Source: Prevotella sp. (GTDB taxonomy: Bacteria > Bacteroidota > Bacteroidia > Bacteroidales > Bacteroidaceae). Taken from it: a DNA stretch of 64,000 nt. A program made the position numbers and the translations under genes. Of the stretch, positions 42,735 to 51,534 are shown one piece after another (the stretch's first letter is position 1; each line of letters starts with the position of its first letter). The stretch is taken from positions 49,880-113,879 of the forward strand of contig JAEEXI010000002.1 of assembly GCA_016291495.1 (NCBI GenBank), in the 5' to 3' direction. The notes under the pieces were generated by a model. The model saw only the letters and a program-made list of their open reading frames with translations, made no database searches and was not told where the DNA came from.

Positions 42735-43489
42735 AACTGACATTCTTAGGAACGGGAACATCGTGTGGCGTACCGACCATCGGTTGCCAATGCTATACCT
42801 GTAGCAGTACGGATCCACATGACAAGCGGTTGCGTTGCTCTGTCCTGATAGAGACGGAAACCACTCGCCTTTTGATTGACAGTGGACCAGATTTCCGTCA
42901 ACAAATCATGTCACAGCTTTTCCGTAAGATTGACGGTATCCTGATTACCCATGCCCATTACGACCATATGGGAGGTATGGACGACATCCGTCCCTATTGC
43001 CAGTTCGGTGAAATCAATGTCTATGCCGACCCTATAGCCCGTCAGGGTATGCTTCAGATGTTGCCCTATTGTTTTGCGGAACATCGTTATCCAGGTGTAC
43101 CAGCCATCCAGTTGCATGAGATTCACAAACATGAGTCTTTTACTATTGGAGACCTTGACATCATGCCCATTGAGGTGATGCATCATGACCTGCCCATTCT
43201 TGGCTATCGGATAGGTCCTCTTGCCTATATCACTGATATGAAGACCATTGACGAGGGAGAATTCGACTATCTGCAAGGCATTGATACCCTGATAGTCAAT
43301 GCTTTGCGTCAGAAACCTCACCATTCCCATCAGACCTTGGACGAAGCGGTGGCATTTGCCCGTAGGGTAGGAGCCCGTCAGACATGGCTCATCCATTCCA
43401 GCCACGACATCGGACGACATGCGGAGGTCAATGCCTCTTTACCATCGGATATCCAGATGGCATACGATGGACAAATCATTATGATATAA
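42731..43489 (+). CDS. MBL-fold metallo-hydrolase (PhnP-like)
   Basis: 252 residues. FLGTGTSCGVPTIGC opens the fold with the Cys residues of the PhnP/LipB-associated class. THAHYDHMGGMDD is the HxHxDH zinc motif, IEVMHHDLPILGYRIG and YITDMKTIDEGE give further ligands, and WLIHSSHDIGRH holds the last His. PhnP proteins hydrolyse cyclic phosphodiesters. No phn operon is nearby, so the substrate is unknown. The start overlaps the murB stop, and the gene is followed 18 bp later by a secreted beta-helix protein. Confidence 0.85.
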   Translation: MKLTFLGTGTSCGVPTIGCQCYTCSSTDPHDKRLRCSVLIETETTRLLIDSGPDFRQQIMSQLFRKIDGILITHAHYDHMGGMDDIRPYCQFGEINVYADPIARQGMLQMLPYCFAEHRYPGVPAIQLHEIHKHESFTIGDLDIMPIEVMHHDLPILGYRIGPLAYITDMKTIDEGEFDYLQGIDTLIVNALRQKPHHSHQTLDEAVAFARRVGARQTWLIHSSHDIGRHAEVNASLPSDIQMAYDGQIIMI

Positions 43490-43507
43490 AACTAAACTGT
43501 CGATATA

Positions 43508-45742
43508 ATGAAACCAATAACTAAACTACTTATTACTTTCCTGCTGCTGATATTGCAAAGTCCTTCGTGGGGTATGGTCCTTGACGAGTATCACCTGCTA
43601 CTTGACGGTTCTCTGACAGATGAAGAAGTACGTTCACGGCAGTATGTGTATAATGACTTTCGTGAGGCAGTCAGACATTTCAAGGACACTGCTACATTGT
43701 ATATCCGCCCTTGGGTCTACTGGGTGGATAACCCTGATACACCTGAAATAGTAAAAGGGGAGAACGGACGCGAACCCTTTGGCATCGTCATTCATGGCAA
43801 GAAACTGACGTTTGTAGGACTGGGCGAGAAACCAGAAGACGTGGTATTGGCATCGCAACGAGGACAGATGCAGGGAGCCGTTGGGAACTTCACCATGTTC
43901 GACCTGCATGTAGATGAGTTGACGGTGGAGAATATGACCTTAGGAAACTATTGTAACGTAGACTTGGATTATCCCCGCAATCCGTCGCTCAGTCGCAAGA
44001 AGCGTAGCGATGCCATCACCCAAGCTCATGTCGGCTATGTGCACGGACGCAGCCTTTATGCAAGGAAAGTGAGGTTTATCAGTCGGTTGAACCTGAACCC
44101 GCTGAATGGAGCCAAAGAAAGTATCTATGACAGCTGTCATTTCGAGTGTACAGACGATGCGCTGAATGGCACCGCCCTCTATCGCCACTGTGAGATAAAT
44201 CTCTATGGACAAAAGCCCTTCTGGAGCACCTTCGGACGTGGAGCGATGTTCATCGACTGCGACTTCAATGTGATGGGCGGAAACCGTGAGATGTATTTCT
44301 GTAAGCAGGGAGGCCCAGTGACCCTCGTCGATTGCCGCTACCATGCTCCCTCAGACAGCATCTACATTGGTTGGACGGCCTATCCGCAACCCTGGCTCCG
44401 TTGTTATCAGAAGAATTTCACTCTCAATGGCAAGCCTTACCTGATAGGTTGCAGACAACAAGAAAACACCATCGTGATGGACACTGTGGAGATGGACATG
44501 ACGCAACCGCCCTATCTCGCCATCAATCGTCATGAAGCCGAGATGCAGGTTGGCGGCGAACCACTCTTTCTTTCTGTCAAGAGCAATGGCAACAAGGTTG
44601 TTTGGCATTGTCAACCGATTGCCACGTTGAGCGATATGACTGGTGACTCCGTATGGGTGAGCATCGCCTGTGATGATATTGAAGAACCTGTCAGTTTCCC
44701 GGTTACGGCCTATACCATAAGCGGTGTGGCTGTATGTCAGGTGACAGTCAATCCATCTCAGTTGCCTCCTCCTGTCTTTCTAAAAGCCCCCCAGATTAAA
44801 ATAGAACAGGGAAAGGCGATCCTTGACTATTCGCTCGACCTTCAGGGACGACGTGATGAGTCACGCATCACTTGGTTCCGTGACGGTATTGCCGTCAGTA
44901 CCACTCATGACAATCCGCAGCGCAGCTATCAGCTGACAGCGGCAGATAACGGCCATACCATCAGTGCCAGCATGGAACCGAAGTCTAATCGCAGTGATGA
45001 TGGTCCTTCCATCACAGCGAATTGTAAAGTAAAACAGAAACTTACACCTCTTTCTTATATAGATACCGATTTCTCTGACTTCCCATGTCAATGGCAACCA
45101 CAGGTTATTGAAGGCTATTGGACGGTTGATGGCTACAAACCTCTTGACACACAGGAATTCGAGTGGAAGTTCAATCCAACGAAACCGATGTGGGAATATG
45201 GTGAGGGCTATAACGGGGCTGTAGGAAAAGGACTGCTGCAGGCACAGCGGGGAGCCAGGTTAATGTACACACCGCTCAAACGTACCTATGATAACATGTC
45301 ATTGGAACTGCATGTTGATCCCACTAAGACAGCCGGACAAGGCTTCGGTTCTGCCACGGGACAGTATATGGATGTCTGCCTGAAGTTCGATACCCGCACA
45401 TTGACGGGCTACGGTCTGCGTATTATCCGCACCGTGAAGCATGCCAAGGCGGTGGACTTCCTGTTGGTGGAATATAAAAACGGAATCGTCACACCCCTTA
45501 CAGAACCGATATCATCTACCTGTTATCGCACCGGCTGTACCATCAGCCTCAACTACGCCAGCGGTCAACTCACTGCTCATGTTGAGACACAGACACCTCA
45601 GCCTGCTGAGTCAGGCCTGCCTCATCAAGTGCATTTGAAAGCCCGTGTGGCTCACAATCCCTTTGGAGGAGTCCATATCCAGCACACAGGTTCCTGCGGT
45701 GAGAGCACGACCATGCTTCATCGCTTGAGGGCAGAATGGTAA
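43508..45742 (+). CDS. Secreted beta-helix protein with C-terminal lectin-like domain
   Basis: 744 residues. A signal peptide (LITFLLLILQSPSWG) precedes a pectinesterase-like right-handed beta-helix (FVGLGEKPEDVVLAS, ENMTLGNYCNVDL, RKVRFISRLNLNPLNGAKES, DCDFNVMGGNREMYF). The middle holds Ig-like strands (ITWFRDGIAVSTT). From about residue 525 a jelly-roll-like domain contains EFEWKFNPTKPMWEYGEGY. The classical pectinesterase Asp/Arg motifs are not clear to me, so a polysaccharide-binding or lyase function remains open. It is the fourth gene in a run with murB. Confidence 0.7.
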   Translation: MKPITKLLITFLLLILQSPSWGMVLDEYHLLLDGSLTDEEVRSRQYVYNDFREAVRHFKDTATLYIRPWVYWVDNPDTPEIVKGENGREPFGIVIHGKKLTFVGLGEKPEDVVLASQRGQMQGAVGNFTMFDLHVDELTVENMTLGNYCNVDLDYPRNPSLSRKKRSDAITQAHVGYVHGRSLYARKVRFISRLNLNPLNGAKESIYDSCHFECTDDALNGTALYRHCEINLYGQKPFWSTFGRGAMFIDCDFNVMGGNREMYFCKQGGPVTLVDCRYHAPSDSIYIGWTAYPQPWLRCYQKNFTLNGKPYLIGCRQQENTIVMDTVEMDMTQPPYLAINRHEAEMQVGGEPLFLSVKSNGNKVVWHCQPIATLSDMTGDSVWVSIACDDIEEPVSFPVTAYTISGVAVCQVTVNPSQLPPPVFLKAPQIKIEQGKAILDYSLDLQGRRDESRITWFRDGIAVSTTHDNPQRSYQLTAADNGHTISASMEPKSNRSDDGPSITANCKVKQKLTPLSYIDTDFSDFPCQWQPQVIEGYWTVDGYKPLDTQEFEWKFNPTKPMWEYGEGYNGAVGKGLLQAQRGARLMYTPLKRTYDNMSLELHVDPTKTAGQGFGSATGQYMDVCLKFDTRTLTGYGLRIIRTVKHAKAVDFLLVEYKNGIVTPLTEPISSTCYRTGCTISLNYASGQLTAHVETQTPQPAESGLPHQVHLKARVAHNPFGGVHIQHTGSCGESTTMLHRLRAEW

Positions 45743-45750
45743 AAGTGAAT

Positions 45751-46029
45751 CTATCTCTTTGACTTCTTCTTGAAACCAAAGAGACCTCCGTAATTCTTGA
45801 TAAGCTTTCTGACAACCAAGAAAGCATCAATGGCGGTAATACTATTGGCAATCAGTCCGGTAACGAACTCCGCCTTGCTGCTGGACTCCTTGGAAACGAA
45901 CAGCTGGTGCCATTTCTTGCCGAACTCACTATTGTCGGCATTCAGTTCCTCCAATAACTGATCCTTACGCTCACGGATCTCGTCGAGCGTCTGAGGGGGC
46001 TGGGGCTTGGGTTTCTGTACTGGCAGCAT
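45751..46029 (-). CDS. Small conserved protein of the YtxH/holin-like group
   Basis: 92 residues. A proline-rich N-terminus leads into an acidic-basic helix (LDEIRERKDQLLEELNADNS), then SSSKAEFVTGLIANSITAID, weakly hydrophobic, and a basic Lys-rich end. I do not recognise a family. It is the last of three genes read together from 46662, 10 bp after the membrane protein gene. Membrane association next to the other two products is likely. Confidence 0.65.
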   Translation of the reverse strand: MLPVQKPKPQPPQTLDEIRERKDQLLEELNADNSEFGKKWHQLFVSKESSSKAEFVTGLIANSITAIDAFLVVRKLIKNYGGLFGFKKKSKR

Positions 46030-46039
46030 ACGATAATAA

Positions 46040-46390
46040 TTAGTTCCCTAACAGCAGATTGGCAAGAAAGCGTACCAAGGGCTTCTCTATCCACTCCTTG
46101 CGGAATATGAAAACAACGATGATCAGGAGCAGATGAATAACTCCTACCACGAGGAAGGCAAGTGCCGTCCCCGTGTAGGAGGCAAGCCAGAAAGCGAGGG
46201 CAAACGAGCAGAACATCGCCACACCCACCACAATCAGGAAGAATACGATGGATAGGGCAGCGAAGGTCAACAGGCGTACGATCTTGTCAATAACATCCAG
46301 CTTCAGATATTCCTTCTGAAGTCCCAGATAGTGCTTGACTATCTCCGCCAATTGGGCGATGGTCTCTACATTCTTGTCGCTCGACAGCAT
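46040..46390 (-). CDS. Phage-holin-superfamily-III-like membrane protein
   Basis: 116 residues with two adjacent membrane segments, LTFAALSIVFFLIVVGVAMF and TGTALAFLVVGVIHLLLIIV, preceded by an amphipathic helix (LAEIVKHYLGLQKEYLKLDV). This is the PF07332-type layout, which in bacteria is usually a chromosomal envelope protein and not a phage lysis gene. It sits in the middle of a YtxH-containing operon and no phage gene is near, so lysis is unlikely. Confidence 0.75.
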   Translation of the reverse strand: MLSSDKNVETIAQLAEIVKHYLGLQKEYLKLDVIDKIVRLLTFAALSIVFFLIVVGVAMFCSFALAFWLASYTGTALAFLVVGVIHLLLIIVVFIFRKEWIEKPLVRFLANLLLGN

Positions 46391-46443
46391 CTCTCTAATG
46401 CTTCAAATCGTTTCTTTAGAACGCTTGCCAAAGCAAGAATTCT

Positions 46444-46662
46444 TTAATCTTCAACCTCAGGAGCAGCGTCCGTGATATCGTCAACAAGGTCACTGACATC
46501 CTTGCGGCTCAGTTTGATGTTGTGCTTCTTCATGAAGTCATCCACAGCTTCTGTAATCTTTGTACGGGTGTCCTCTCCCTTTTCAGGAGCCAGTAACAAA
46601 CCAATCACTGCGCCGGCAATAGCACCGCCGAAGAAAGCACCTAAAAAACCTAAACTTCTCAT
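46444..46662 (-). CDS. YtxH-domain protein
   Basis: 72 residues. The N-terminal glycine-zipper membrane segment GFLGAFFGGAIAGAVIGLLL then APEKGEDTRTKI is the YtxH signature. The acidic C-terminus (DVSDLVDDITDAAPEVED) is predicted cytoplasmic. YtxH proteins are general stress-linked and of unknown mechanism. It is the first gene of the operon; a TATATTTG box on the reverse strand lies at 46704-46711. Confidence 0.85.
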   Translation of the reverse strand: MRSLGFLGAFFGGAIAGAVIGLLLAPEKGEDTRTKITEAVDDFMKKHNIKLSRKDVSDLVDDITDAAPEVED

Positions 46663-46703
46663 AGTCGTATTGTTTTTGAGTTAATAATATACATTTCTAT
46701 CTG

Positions 46704-46711
46704 CAAATATA
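46704..46711 (-). promoter_or_regulatory. -7 element of the YtxH operon
   Basis: TATATTTG on the reverse strand, 41 bp before the ATG at 46662. The -33 region is T-rich with no perfect box. Confidence 0.55.
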
Positions 46712-46886
46712 TGGAAAGTTTTTGAAAAAGAGGTCAAATTCGCAGACTTTTTTTCATAAAAACCTTATAATTCCTTTATTTAACAAACTTTAGGTACGTT
46801 TTTTCGCTCCATTTGCCCGATATTTTGTAATTTCGCACGTGAAAATTTGAATTTAGGTTTAATCTTTAAAAATAGAAAACAAAAAC

Positions 46887-47384
46887 ATGAAGAAGTACTT
46901 GGTAGTATGCGCCGGTTTGTGCGCAGCAATGGCTTTCACAAGTTGTAAATCAAGCGAGAGTGCCTACAAGCAGGCTTATCTGAAGGCAAAGCAGCAGGAG
47001 GAAGTGCAGCAGCCCGTTGCAGTGACCCAGCAGCCTGAGACGAATGTGGTAGTTCCTTTGCAGGAGAAACCCATTACTCAGACACAGGTGGTAGACAATA
47101 CCGATAACGTGAGGGTGACTCAGGAGAAGGTTTCCCTAGTTTCTGGAAACGGTCTGAAGAACTTCAGCGTCGTCGTTGGTGCTTTCCAGTCGAAAGCTAA
47201 TGCTGACGGACTGCAGCAGCAGTTGATCAATGCCGGCTATAATGCCCAGATTGTCAAGAACGAGGAGCGTAACCTGTATCGCGTGATTGCCACTACTTTC
47301 GACACGAAAGAGGAGGCAGCCGCCAGCCGCAACGACTTGATTACCAAGTATGCAGGCGCATGGTTGCTCTATAACGTCCAGTAA
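46887..47384 (+). CDS. SPOR-domain lipoprotein
   Basis: 165 residues. MAFTSCKSS is a lipobox with Cys20. A Gln/Val/Pro-rich linker (residues 35-90) spans the periplasm, and the SPOR domain at about 92-165 (KNFSVVVGAFQSKANADGLQ, NLYRVIATTFDTKEEA) binds denuded glycan strands at division sites. Bacteroidetes encode several such lipoproteins. It precedes ruvX by 18 bp; the functional link is not evident. Confidence 0.88.
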   Translation: MKKYLVVCAGLCAAMAFTSCKSSESAYKQAYLKAKQQEEVQQPVAVTQQPETNVVVPLQEKPITQTQVVDNTDNVRVTQEKVSLVSGNGLKNFSVVVGAFQSKANADGLQQQLINAGYNAQIVKNEERNLYRVIATTFDTKEEAAASRNDLITKYAGAWLLYNVQ

Positions 47385-47402
47385 GGGCTGAGAGGCACTG
47401 GC

Positions 47403-47816
47403 GTGGCAAGAATACTATCTATCGATTACGGTAAGAAACGTACAGGACTGGCAGTCACCGATCCTCTTCAGATTATAGCTGGGGGATTGGCGACTGTCGC
47501 CACGTCTGAGCTGTTTGATTATCTGCAGGCATATATCGCTCGTGAGGAGGTGGAGCGTATTGTAATAGGCGAACCCCGCCAGCCTAACGGACAGCCCAGT
47601 GAGAATCTGCAGCGTGTGCAGCAGTTTGTCAACCGTTGGCGTAAGGCAGTGCCGCAGATTCCCATAGAGTTCTATGACGAGCGTTTCACTTCTGTCCTGG
47701 CTCATCAGGCGATGATAGCCGGTGGCTTGAAGAAGAAAGCTCGACAGGACAAAGCGCTTGTCGACGAGATCAGTGCCACCATCATCCTTCAGGACTACCT
47801 CCGCTCCCGAAAATAA
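47403..47816 (+). CDS. ruvX: Putative pre-16S rRNA nuclease / Holliday junction resolvase-like
   Basis: 137 residues starting at a GTG. RILSIDYGKKRTGLAVTD has the first catalytic Asp, VIGEPRQPNGQ the second acidic residue, and FYDERFTSVLA and KALVDEISATIILQ the last. This is the YqgF/RuvX fold, now linked to 5' maturation of pre-16S rRNA. No ATG is near in frame, so GTG is the best start. Between it and def three 8-bp TCAAATxx units run into the def start codon. Confidence 0.9.
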   Translation: MARILSIDYGKKRTGLAVTDPLQIIAGGLATVATSELFDYLQAYIAREEVERIVIGEPRQPNGQPSENLQRVQQFVNRWRKAVPQIPIEFYDERFTSVLAHQAMIAGGLKKKARQDKALVDEISATIILQDYLRSRK

Positions 47817-47840
47817 ATTTTCAAATAGTCAAATTATCAA

Positions 47841-48401
47841 ATGGTATTACCTATTTATATATATGGCCATCCCGTGCTCCGCAAGGTTGCCGAAGATATT
47901 CCTGCCGACTATCCCGGCCTGCAGCAGTTGATTGCTGATATGTGGGACACACTGGCGGAGAGTGAGGGAATTGGTCTCGCTGCTCCCCAGATAGGCAAGT
48001 CCATCCGTGTCGTCGTCATCGACCTGGATGTGCTCAGTGAAGATATGCCGGAGTACAAGGACTTCCGCCATGTGTACATCAATCCCCATATCGTCGAGTA
48101 CGACGACTCCAAGACGGAGTCGCTGGAGGAGGGATGCCTGTCGCTTCCCGCCATCCACGAGAAGGTGACCCGTCCTACCCGTATCCGTGTACAGTGGCTC
48201 GACGAGGAGATGAAACCGCACGACGAATGGGTGGAGGGATACCTTACCCGTGTCATGCAGCATGAGTTCGACCACCTGGAGGGAAAGGTATTCGTCGATC
48301 GTGTCACTCCTCTGCGTAAGCAGCTTATAAAAAGCAAGTTACGTGCACTCACTCAAGGACGTTATCGTTGCGGATACAAGACGAAGAGTGTAGTGAGATA
48401 A
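47841..48401 (+). CDS. def: Peptide deformylase
   Basis: 186 residues. The three deformylase motifs are present: GIGLAAPQIG, EEGCLSLPAI with the metal-binding Cys, and VMQHEFDHLEGKVF with two His and the catalytic Glu. It removes the formyl group from nascent N-terminal methionine. The ATG lies inside the third of three 8-bp TCAAATxx repeats. ruvX-def is a common pair in Bacteroidales. Confidence 0.95.
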   Translation: MVLPIYIYGHPVLRKVAEDIPADYPGLQQLIADMWDTLAESEGIGLAAPQIGKSIRVVVIDLDVLSEDMPEYKDFRHVYINPHIVEYDDSKTESLEEGCLSLPAIHEKVTRPTRIRVQWLDEEMKPHDEWVEGYLTRVMQHEFDHLEGKVFVDRVTPLRKQLIKSKLRALTQGRYRCGYKTKSVVR

Positions 48402-48406
48402 CAGAT

Positions 48407-50359
48407 ATGGGTAGAAAGATTGTATTCCTTTTGTTATGGTTTCCGTTGGTGGCTCTTGCCCAGTTCAAGACCGATCGGCTGGTAATGATAGGGCGCTCCG
48501 CACTCTATTTCGAGGACTACGTTCTTTCTATTCAGTATTTCAATCAGGCGATATCCGCCAAGCCCTACCTCTATGAGCCTTGGTTCTATCGGGGTGTGGC
48601 AAAATACTATCTCGACGATTTTGCAGGAGCGGAAACAGACTGCTCGGAGGCCATCAAGCGCAATCCCTATGTGGTGGGAATATATGAACTGCGGGGCCTC
48701 TGTCGTATCCGCCAGAAGAAATATACCGATGCCATCAGGGACTATAACCAGGCCTTGCGCTACGACCCTGAGAATCAGAGCCTTTGGCATAACCGCGCCC
48801 TCTGTCATATTCAGGAGAAAAACTACGACACAGCCCTTTTGGAGTTGGACACCATCCTGACCCGTTGGAGCAAGCATGCTCCAGCCTATGCCATGCGTGC
48901 CGAGGTCTATCTCTTGCAGGAGGACACTACCAAGGCCATTGCCGCTTTGGACAAGAGTCTGGAGGTTGACCCTTACGACGGCAACTTGTGGAGCCAGCGG
49001 GCCGTTATCAGCCTCTCCCGCAAGGAATGGAAGGAGAGTGAGGAATACCTCTCCAAGGCCATCCACCTGCAACCCAAACAGGCTACGAATTACATCAACC
49101 GTGCACTGGCCCGTTTCAATCAGAACAACCTTCGCGGGACGATGGCAGACTATGATACCGCCCTCGACCTCGACCCCAATAACTTCCTCGGACACTATAA
49201 CCGTGGACTGCTTCGTGCCCAGGTGGGCGACGACAACCGTGCCATCATCGACTTCGACTTCGTGCTGAATCTGGAGCCCAACAATCTCATGGCGCTCTTC
49301 AACCGTGCCCTGCTGCTGGAGAACACCGGCAATTTGCGGGGCGCCATCCGCGACTACTCGAAGGTTATCGAGGAATTCCCCAATTTCTGGTTCGGCCTGC
49401 AGCACCGCGCTTCCTGTTATCGCCGCATCGGCATGACCAAACAGGCAGAGCAGGACGAGTTCCGCGTGCTAAAGGCACAGATGGACAAGCGCTATCTGGG
49501 TCGCCAGCCACGACTCTCCAAGGAGCTGATGCGTAAGCGTAGCGACCTGGACATCGAGAAATACAACCAGCTGACGGTGGCGGATGAAGAGGAGATGGAG
49601 CACGAATATCAGAGCGACTACCGCGGTAAGGTGCAGAACCGCAAAGTGGCGCTCGACTACCTGCCGATGTATGTGCTCTCTTACGAGCGTGAGCATACTC
49701 AGGTGAAACAGTATGTTGCCTACGACAGACAGGTGGAGGCTTATAATGCCAGGGAGAGTCGCCAGCGTCCGTTGCACGTCGTCAGCAGCAATCCCGCCCT
49801 GGAGGAACAGGATACGAAGAAATACTTCGCCTATATCGACACGTTGTCGCGACAGATCGACCAGCAGCACCAGACACAACGTGCAGCCTCCCTGTTGTTC
49901 AAGCGTGCCCTTGCCTATAGCGTCATCCAGAACTTCGATGCAGCCATCGAAGACCTGTCCACCTATCTGCAAATCGACTCCACGTCGTCGCTTGCCTATT
50001 GGCAGCGCGCGGCCTGTCAGTCGAAACTCAATGCCTTCAACGCCTCACAGGGAACCGATGTGCGGATGAAGACGGCGAACGTGCTCTCCGACTTGACGGA
50101 GGCCATCCGTTATAACGAGAGCGCCTACCTCTATTACAATCGTGGCAATGTGTACGTGCAGCGCAACGACTATGCACATGCCATCGAGGATTATTCCCAC
50201 GCCATTGCCCTCGACGGCAATCTGGCGGAGGCCTATTACAACCGCGGACTGGCCCGTATTGCCAACAAGCAGCAGGCTGAAGGCGTCAGCGACCTCTCGA
50301 AGGCAGGTGAACTGGGACTTTATACGGCTTATAGTATCATCAAGAAATACCAACAATGA
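48407..50359 (+). CDS. Secreted TPR-repeat protein
   Basis: 650 residues from ATG 48407, which gives a signal peptide (KIVFLLLWFPLVALAQ); the longer frame overlaps def. At least ten TPR units are visible, for example AIRDYNQALRYDPENQSLWH, AIAALDKSLEVDPYDGNLWS, DYDTALDLDPNNFLGHYNRG and AIEDYSHAIALDGNLAEAYY. A non-TPR segment of about 130 residues (near 370-500) rich in Arg, Tyr and Gln separates two solenoids. The role is a periplasmic scaffold; partners are unknown. The stop overlaps the next start. Confidence 0.85.
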   Translation: MGRKIVFLLLWFPLVALAQFKTDRLVMIGRSALYFEDYVLSIQYFNQAISAKPYLYEPWFYRGVAKYYLDDFAGAETDCSEAIKRNPYVVGIYELRGLCRIRQKKYTDAIRDYNQALRYDPENQSLWHNRALCHIQEKNYDTALLELDTILTRWSKHAPAYAMRAEVYLLQEDTTKAIAALDKSLEVDPYDGNLWSQRAVISLSRKEWKESEEYLSKAIHLQPKQATNYINRALARFNQNNLRGTMADYDTALDLDPNNFLGHYNRGLLRAQVGDDNRAIIDFDFVLNLEPNNLMALFNRALLLENTGNLRGAIRDYSKVIEEFPNFWFGLQHRASCYRRIGMTKQAEQDEFRVLKAQMDKRYLGRQPRLSKELMRKRSDLDIEKYNQLTVADEEEMEHEYQSDYRGKVQNRKVALDYLPMYVLSYEREHTQVKQYVAYDRQVEAYNARESRQRPLHVVSSNPALEEQDTKKYFAYIDTLSRQIDQQHQTQRAASLLFKRALAYSVIQNFDAAIEDLSTYLQIDSTSSLAYWQRAACQSKLNAFNASQGTDVRMKTANVLSDLTEAIRYNESAYLYYNRGNVYVQRNDYAHAIEDYSHAIALDGNLAEAYYNRGLARIANKQQAEGVSDLSKAGELGLYTAYSIIKKYQQ

Positions 50360-50973
50360 CTATGCGAAAACTCTTTTTCCTCCTTTTGATGTTCCCGTTG
50401 TGCTCGATGGCACAGAGTAAATATTGCGCCACCTGGCAAGCCTTTCTCGACGGTCAGTGGCAAGACGCGGAGGGCAGGGTAGAACTGCTGCCATCCTCAA
50501 AGCAAGACGCCCTCGCCATGGAAGTGAAGGCGGAAAACAAGAAGACGCGCTATATCCTGCGGAAACGCTCCTGCGTGCTGCAGTATCAGGACTCCCTATA
50601 CCTGAACCTCCGACCCTTCAACACCTTCGGCGATGTCTATGTCCGCACCTGGCGCATCGGCGACAAGCTGTTGTTTGCCCGTCAGGACGTCGCCCCCTCC
50701 CGTTTCAGCGTCGCTAATGCCGACAATGGCATACCCTTTTCCAAAAAGATGTTCAGCAGCCTGTCACACCTCGAGAACCTCGTCTGCTATCTTGCCGTAT
50801 GGGACCCGAATCGTGAGGAACTGCGCATGGCCCGTGTCACCAGGGAGATGGTACAGCAGCTCCTGACCAACCATCCCCAGCAGCTTGCCGACTATCAGAA
50901 GACAGACAAGAAACGCCAGGAGTCTGCCGATGTCGTCATCAGCATCCTCCAAACCGCCAGCATCCTGCGCTGA
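50356..50973 (+). CDS. Secreted protein of unknown function
   Basis: 205 residues, starting at the ATGA overlap with the TPR gene. A signal peptide (KLFFLLLMFPLCSMAQ) resembles that of the upstream protein. The mature chain is strand-rich (ATWQAFLDGQWQDAEGRVEL, VYVRTWRIGDKLLFARQD) and ends in a helical tail. No known motif is seen. Tight coupling with the TPR protein suggests a shared complex. Confidence 0.75.
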   Translation: MTMRKLFFLLLMFPLCSMAQSKYCATWQAFLDGQWQDAEGRVELLPSSKQDALAMEVKAENKKTRYILRKRSCVLQYQDSLYLNLRPFNTFGDVYVRTWRIGDKLLFARQDVAPSRFSVANADNGIPFSKKMFSSLSHLENLVCYLAVWDPNREELRMARVTREMVQQLLTNHPQQLADYQKTDKKRQESADVVISILQTASILR

Positions 50974-51014
50974 GCATCAGCTGTCTTTTTCTTTCAAAAA
51001 TAATCCGCAAAAAG

Positions 51015-51046
51015 CTTGCAATTCCCAAATAATTGTGGTATCTTTG
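51015..51046 (+). promoter_or_regulatory. Orphan promoter firing into the 11-bp array
   Basis: CTTG at 51015-51018, 20-bp spacer, TATCTTTG at 51039-51046. The transcript would begin near 51053 and run through the array. Confidence 0.6.
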
Positions 51047-51104
51047 CGGAAGGAATAATTGGTGCTTAAATACCCTTCCATTGCTAAGATTATTTAAGCC
51101 GAAA

Positions 51105-51324
51105 CAGCCAAGTCAAGTCTATATCAACTCTATACCAACTCTATACCAAGTCTATACCAACTCTATAGTTTCTCAAGGAATCCTAAAGGAATCCTCAAGG
51201 GATTGTCATGGGATCGTCATAGGATGGTCTTAGGATGCTCTAAGGATGGTCTAAGAATAGTCATACTCCAGGGGTATGACAATGCTCTGAGGAATCTCTG
51301 AGGAATCCCTGACAATTCTATGAG
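51105..51324 (+). repeat. Twenty-unit array with strict 11-bp period
   Basis: Units of exactly 11 bp follow one another from 51105 to 51324, changing gradually: ACTCTATACCA twice, then CCTAAAGGAAT and CCTCAAGGGAT, then CGTCATAGGAT, GGTCTTAGGAT and GCTCTAAGGAT, ending GAATCTCTGAG and GAATCCCTGAC. The period is kept although the sequence drifts. Confidence 0.88.
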
Positions 51325-51388
51325 CAAACCCTTAGCATGGAGTGATATTTGATAAATTTCTCACGTTCGACAAAAGAAATAAATTACT

Positions 51389-51423
51389 TTTGTTCTCTCT
51401 TAATCGAAATTTTCGTACCTTTG
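51389..51423 (+). promoter_or_regulatory. Distal promoter of thrS
   Basis: TTTG at 51389-51392 and TACCTTTG at 51416-51423 with a rather long 23-bp spacer. Downstream GAGATTACGTCTC could form a small hairpin. Confidence 0.45.
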
Positions 51424-51469
51424 AGATTACGTCTCGAAATTACTTTCGTTCGAGAAAACTCAAATATAA

Positions 51470-51501
51470 TTTGGTTTTCTTCTCACTTATTCGTAATTTT
51501 G
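51470..51501 (+). promoter_or_regulatory. Extended promoter of thrS (shared spacer family)
   Basis: TTTG at 51470-51473, 20-bp spacer, TAATTTTG at 51494-51501. From the -33 box through GCAG the sequence is identical to the MATE promoter at 62325-62356. Confidence 0.9.
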
Positions 51502-51534
51502 CAGGCGATTTAAACTTAAACATATATTGTAGAT

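Larger units (their letters stand above)
50974..51534 (+). other. 561-bp gene-free region upstream of thrS
   Basis: It contains an orphan promoter (51015-51046), the 11-bp-period array (51105-51324) and two tandem promoters before thrS. No convincing protein-coding frame is seen; short frames only translate repeats. Confidence 0.75.

Noticed and set aside
46040..46390. Prophage lysis gene (holin)
   Set aside because: No phage genes are near. The gene belongs to a YtxH operon usual for chromosomal envelope proteins.
51033..51233. 66-codon frame upstream of thrS
   Set aside because: It mostly translates the 11-bp array; no recognisable protein.
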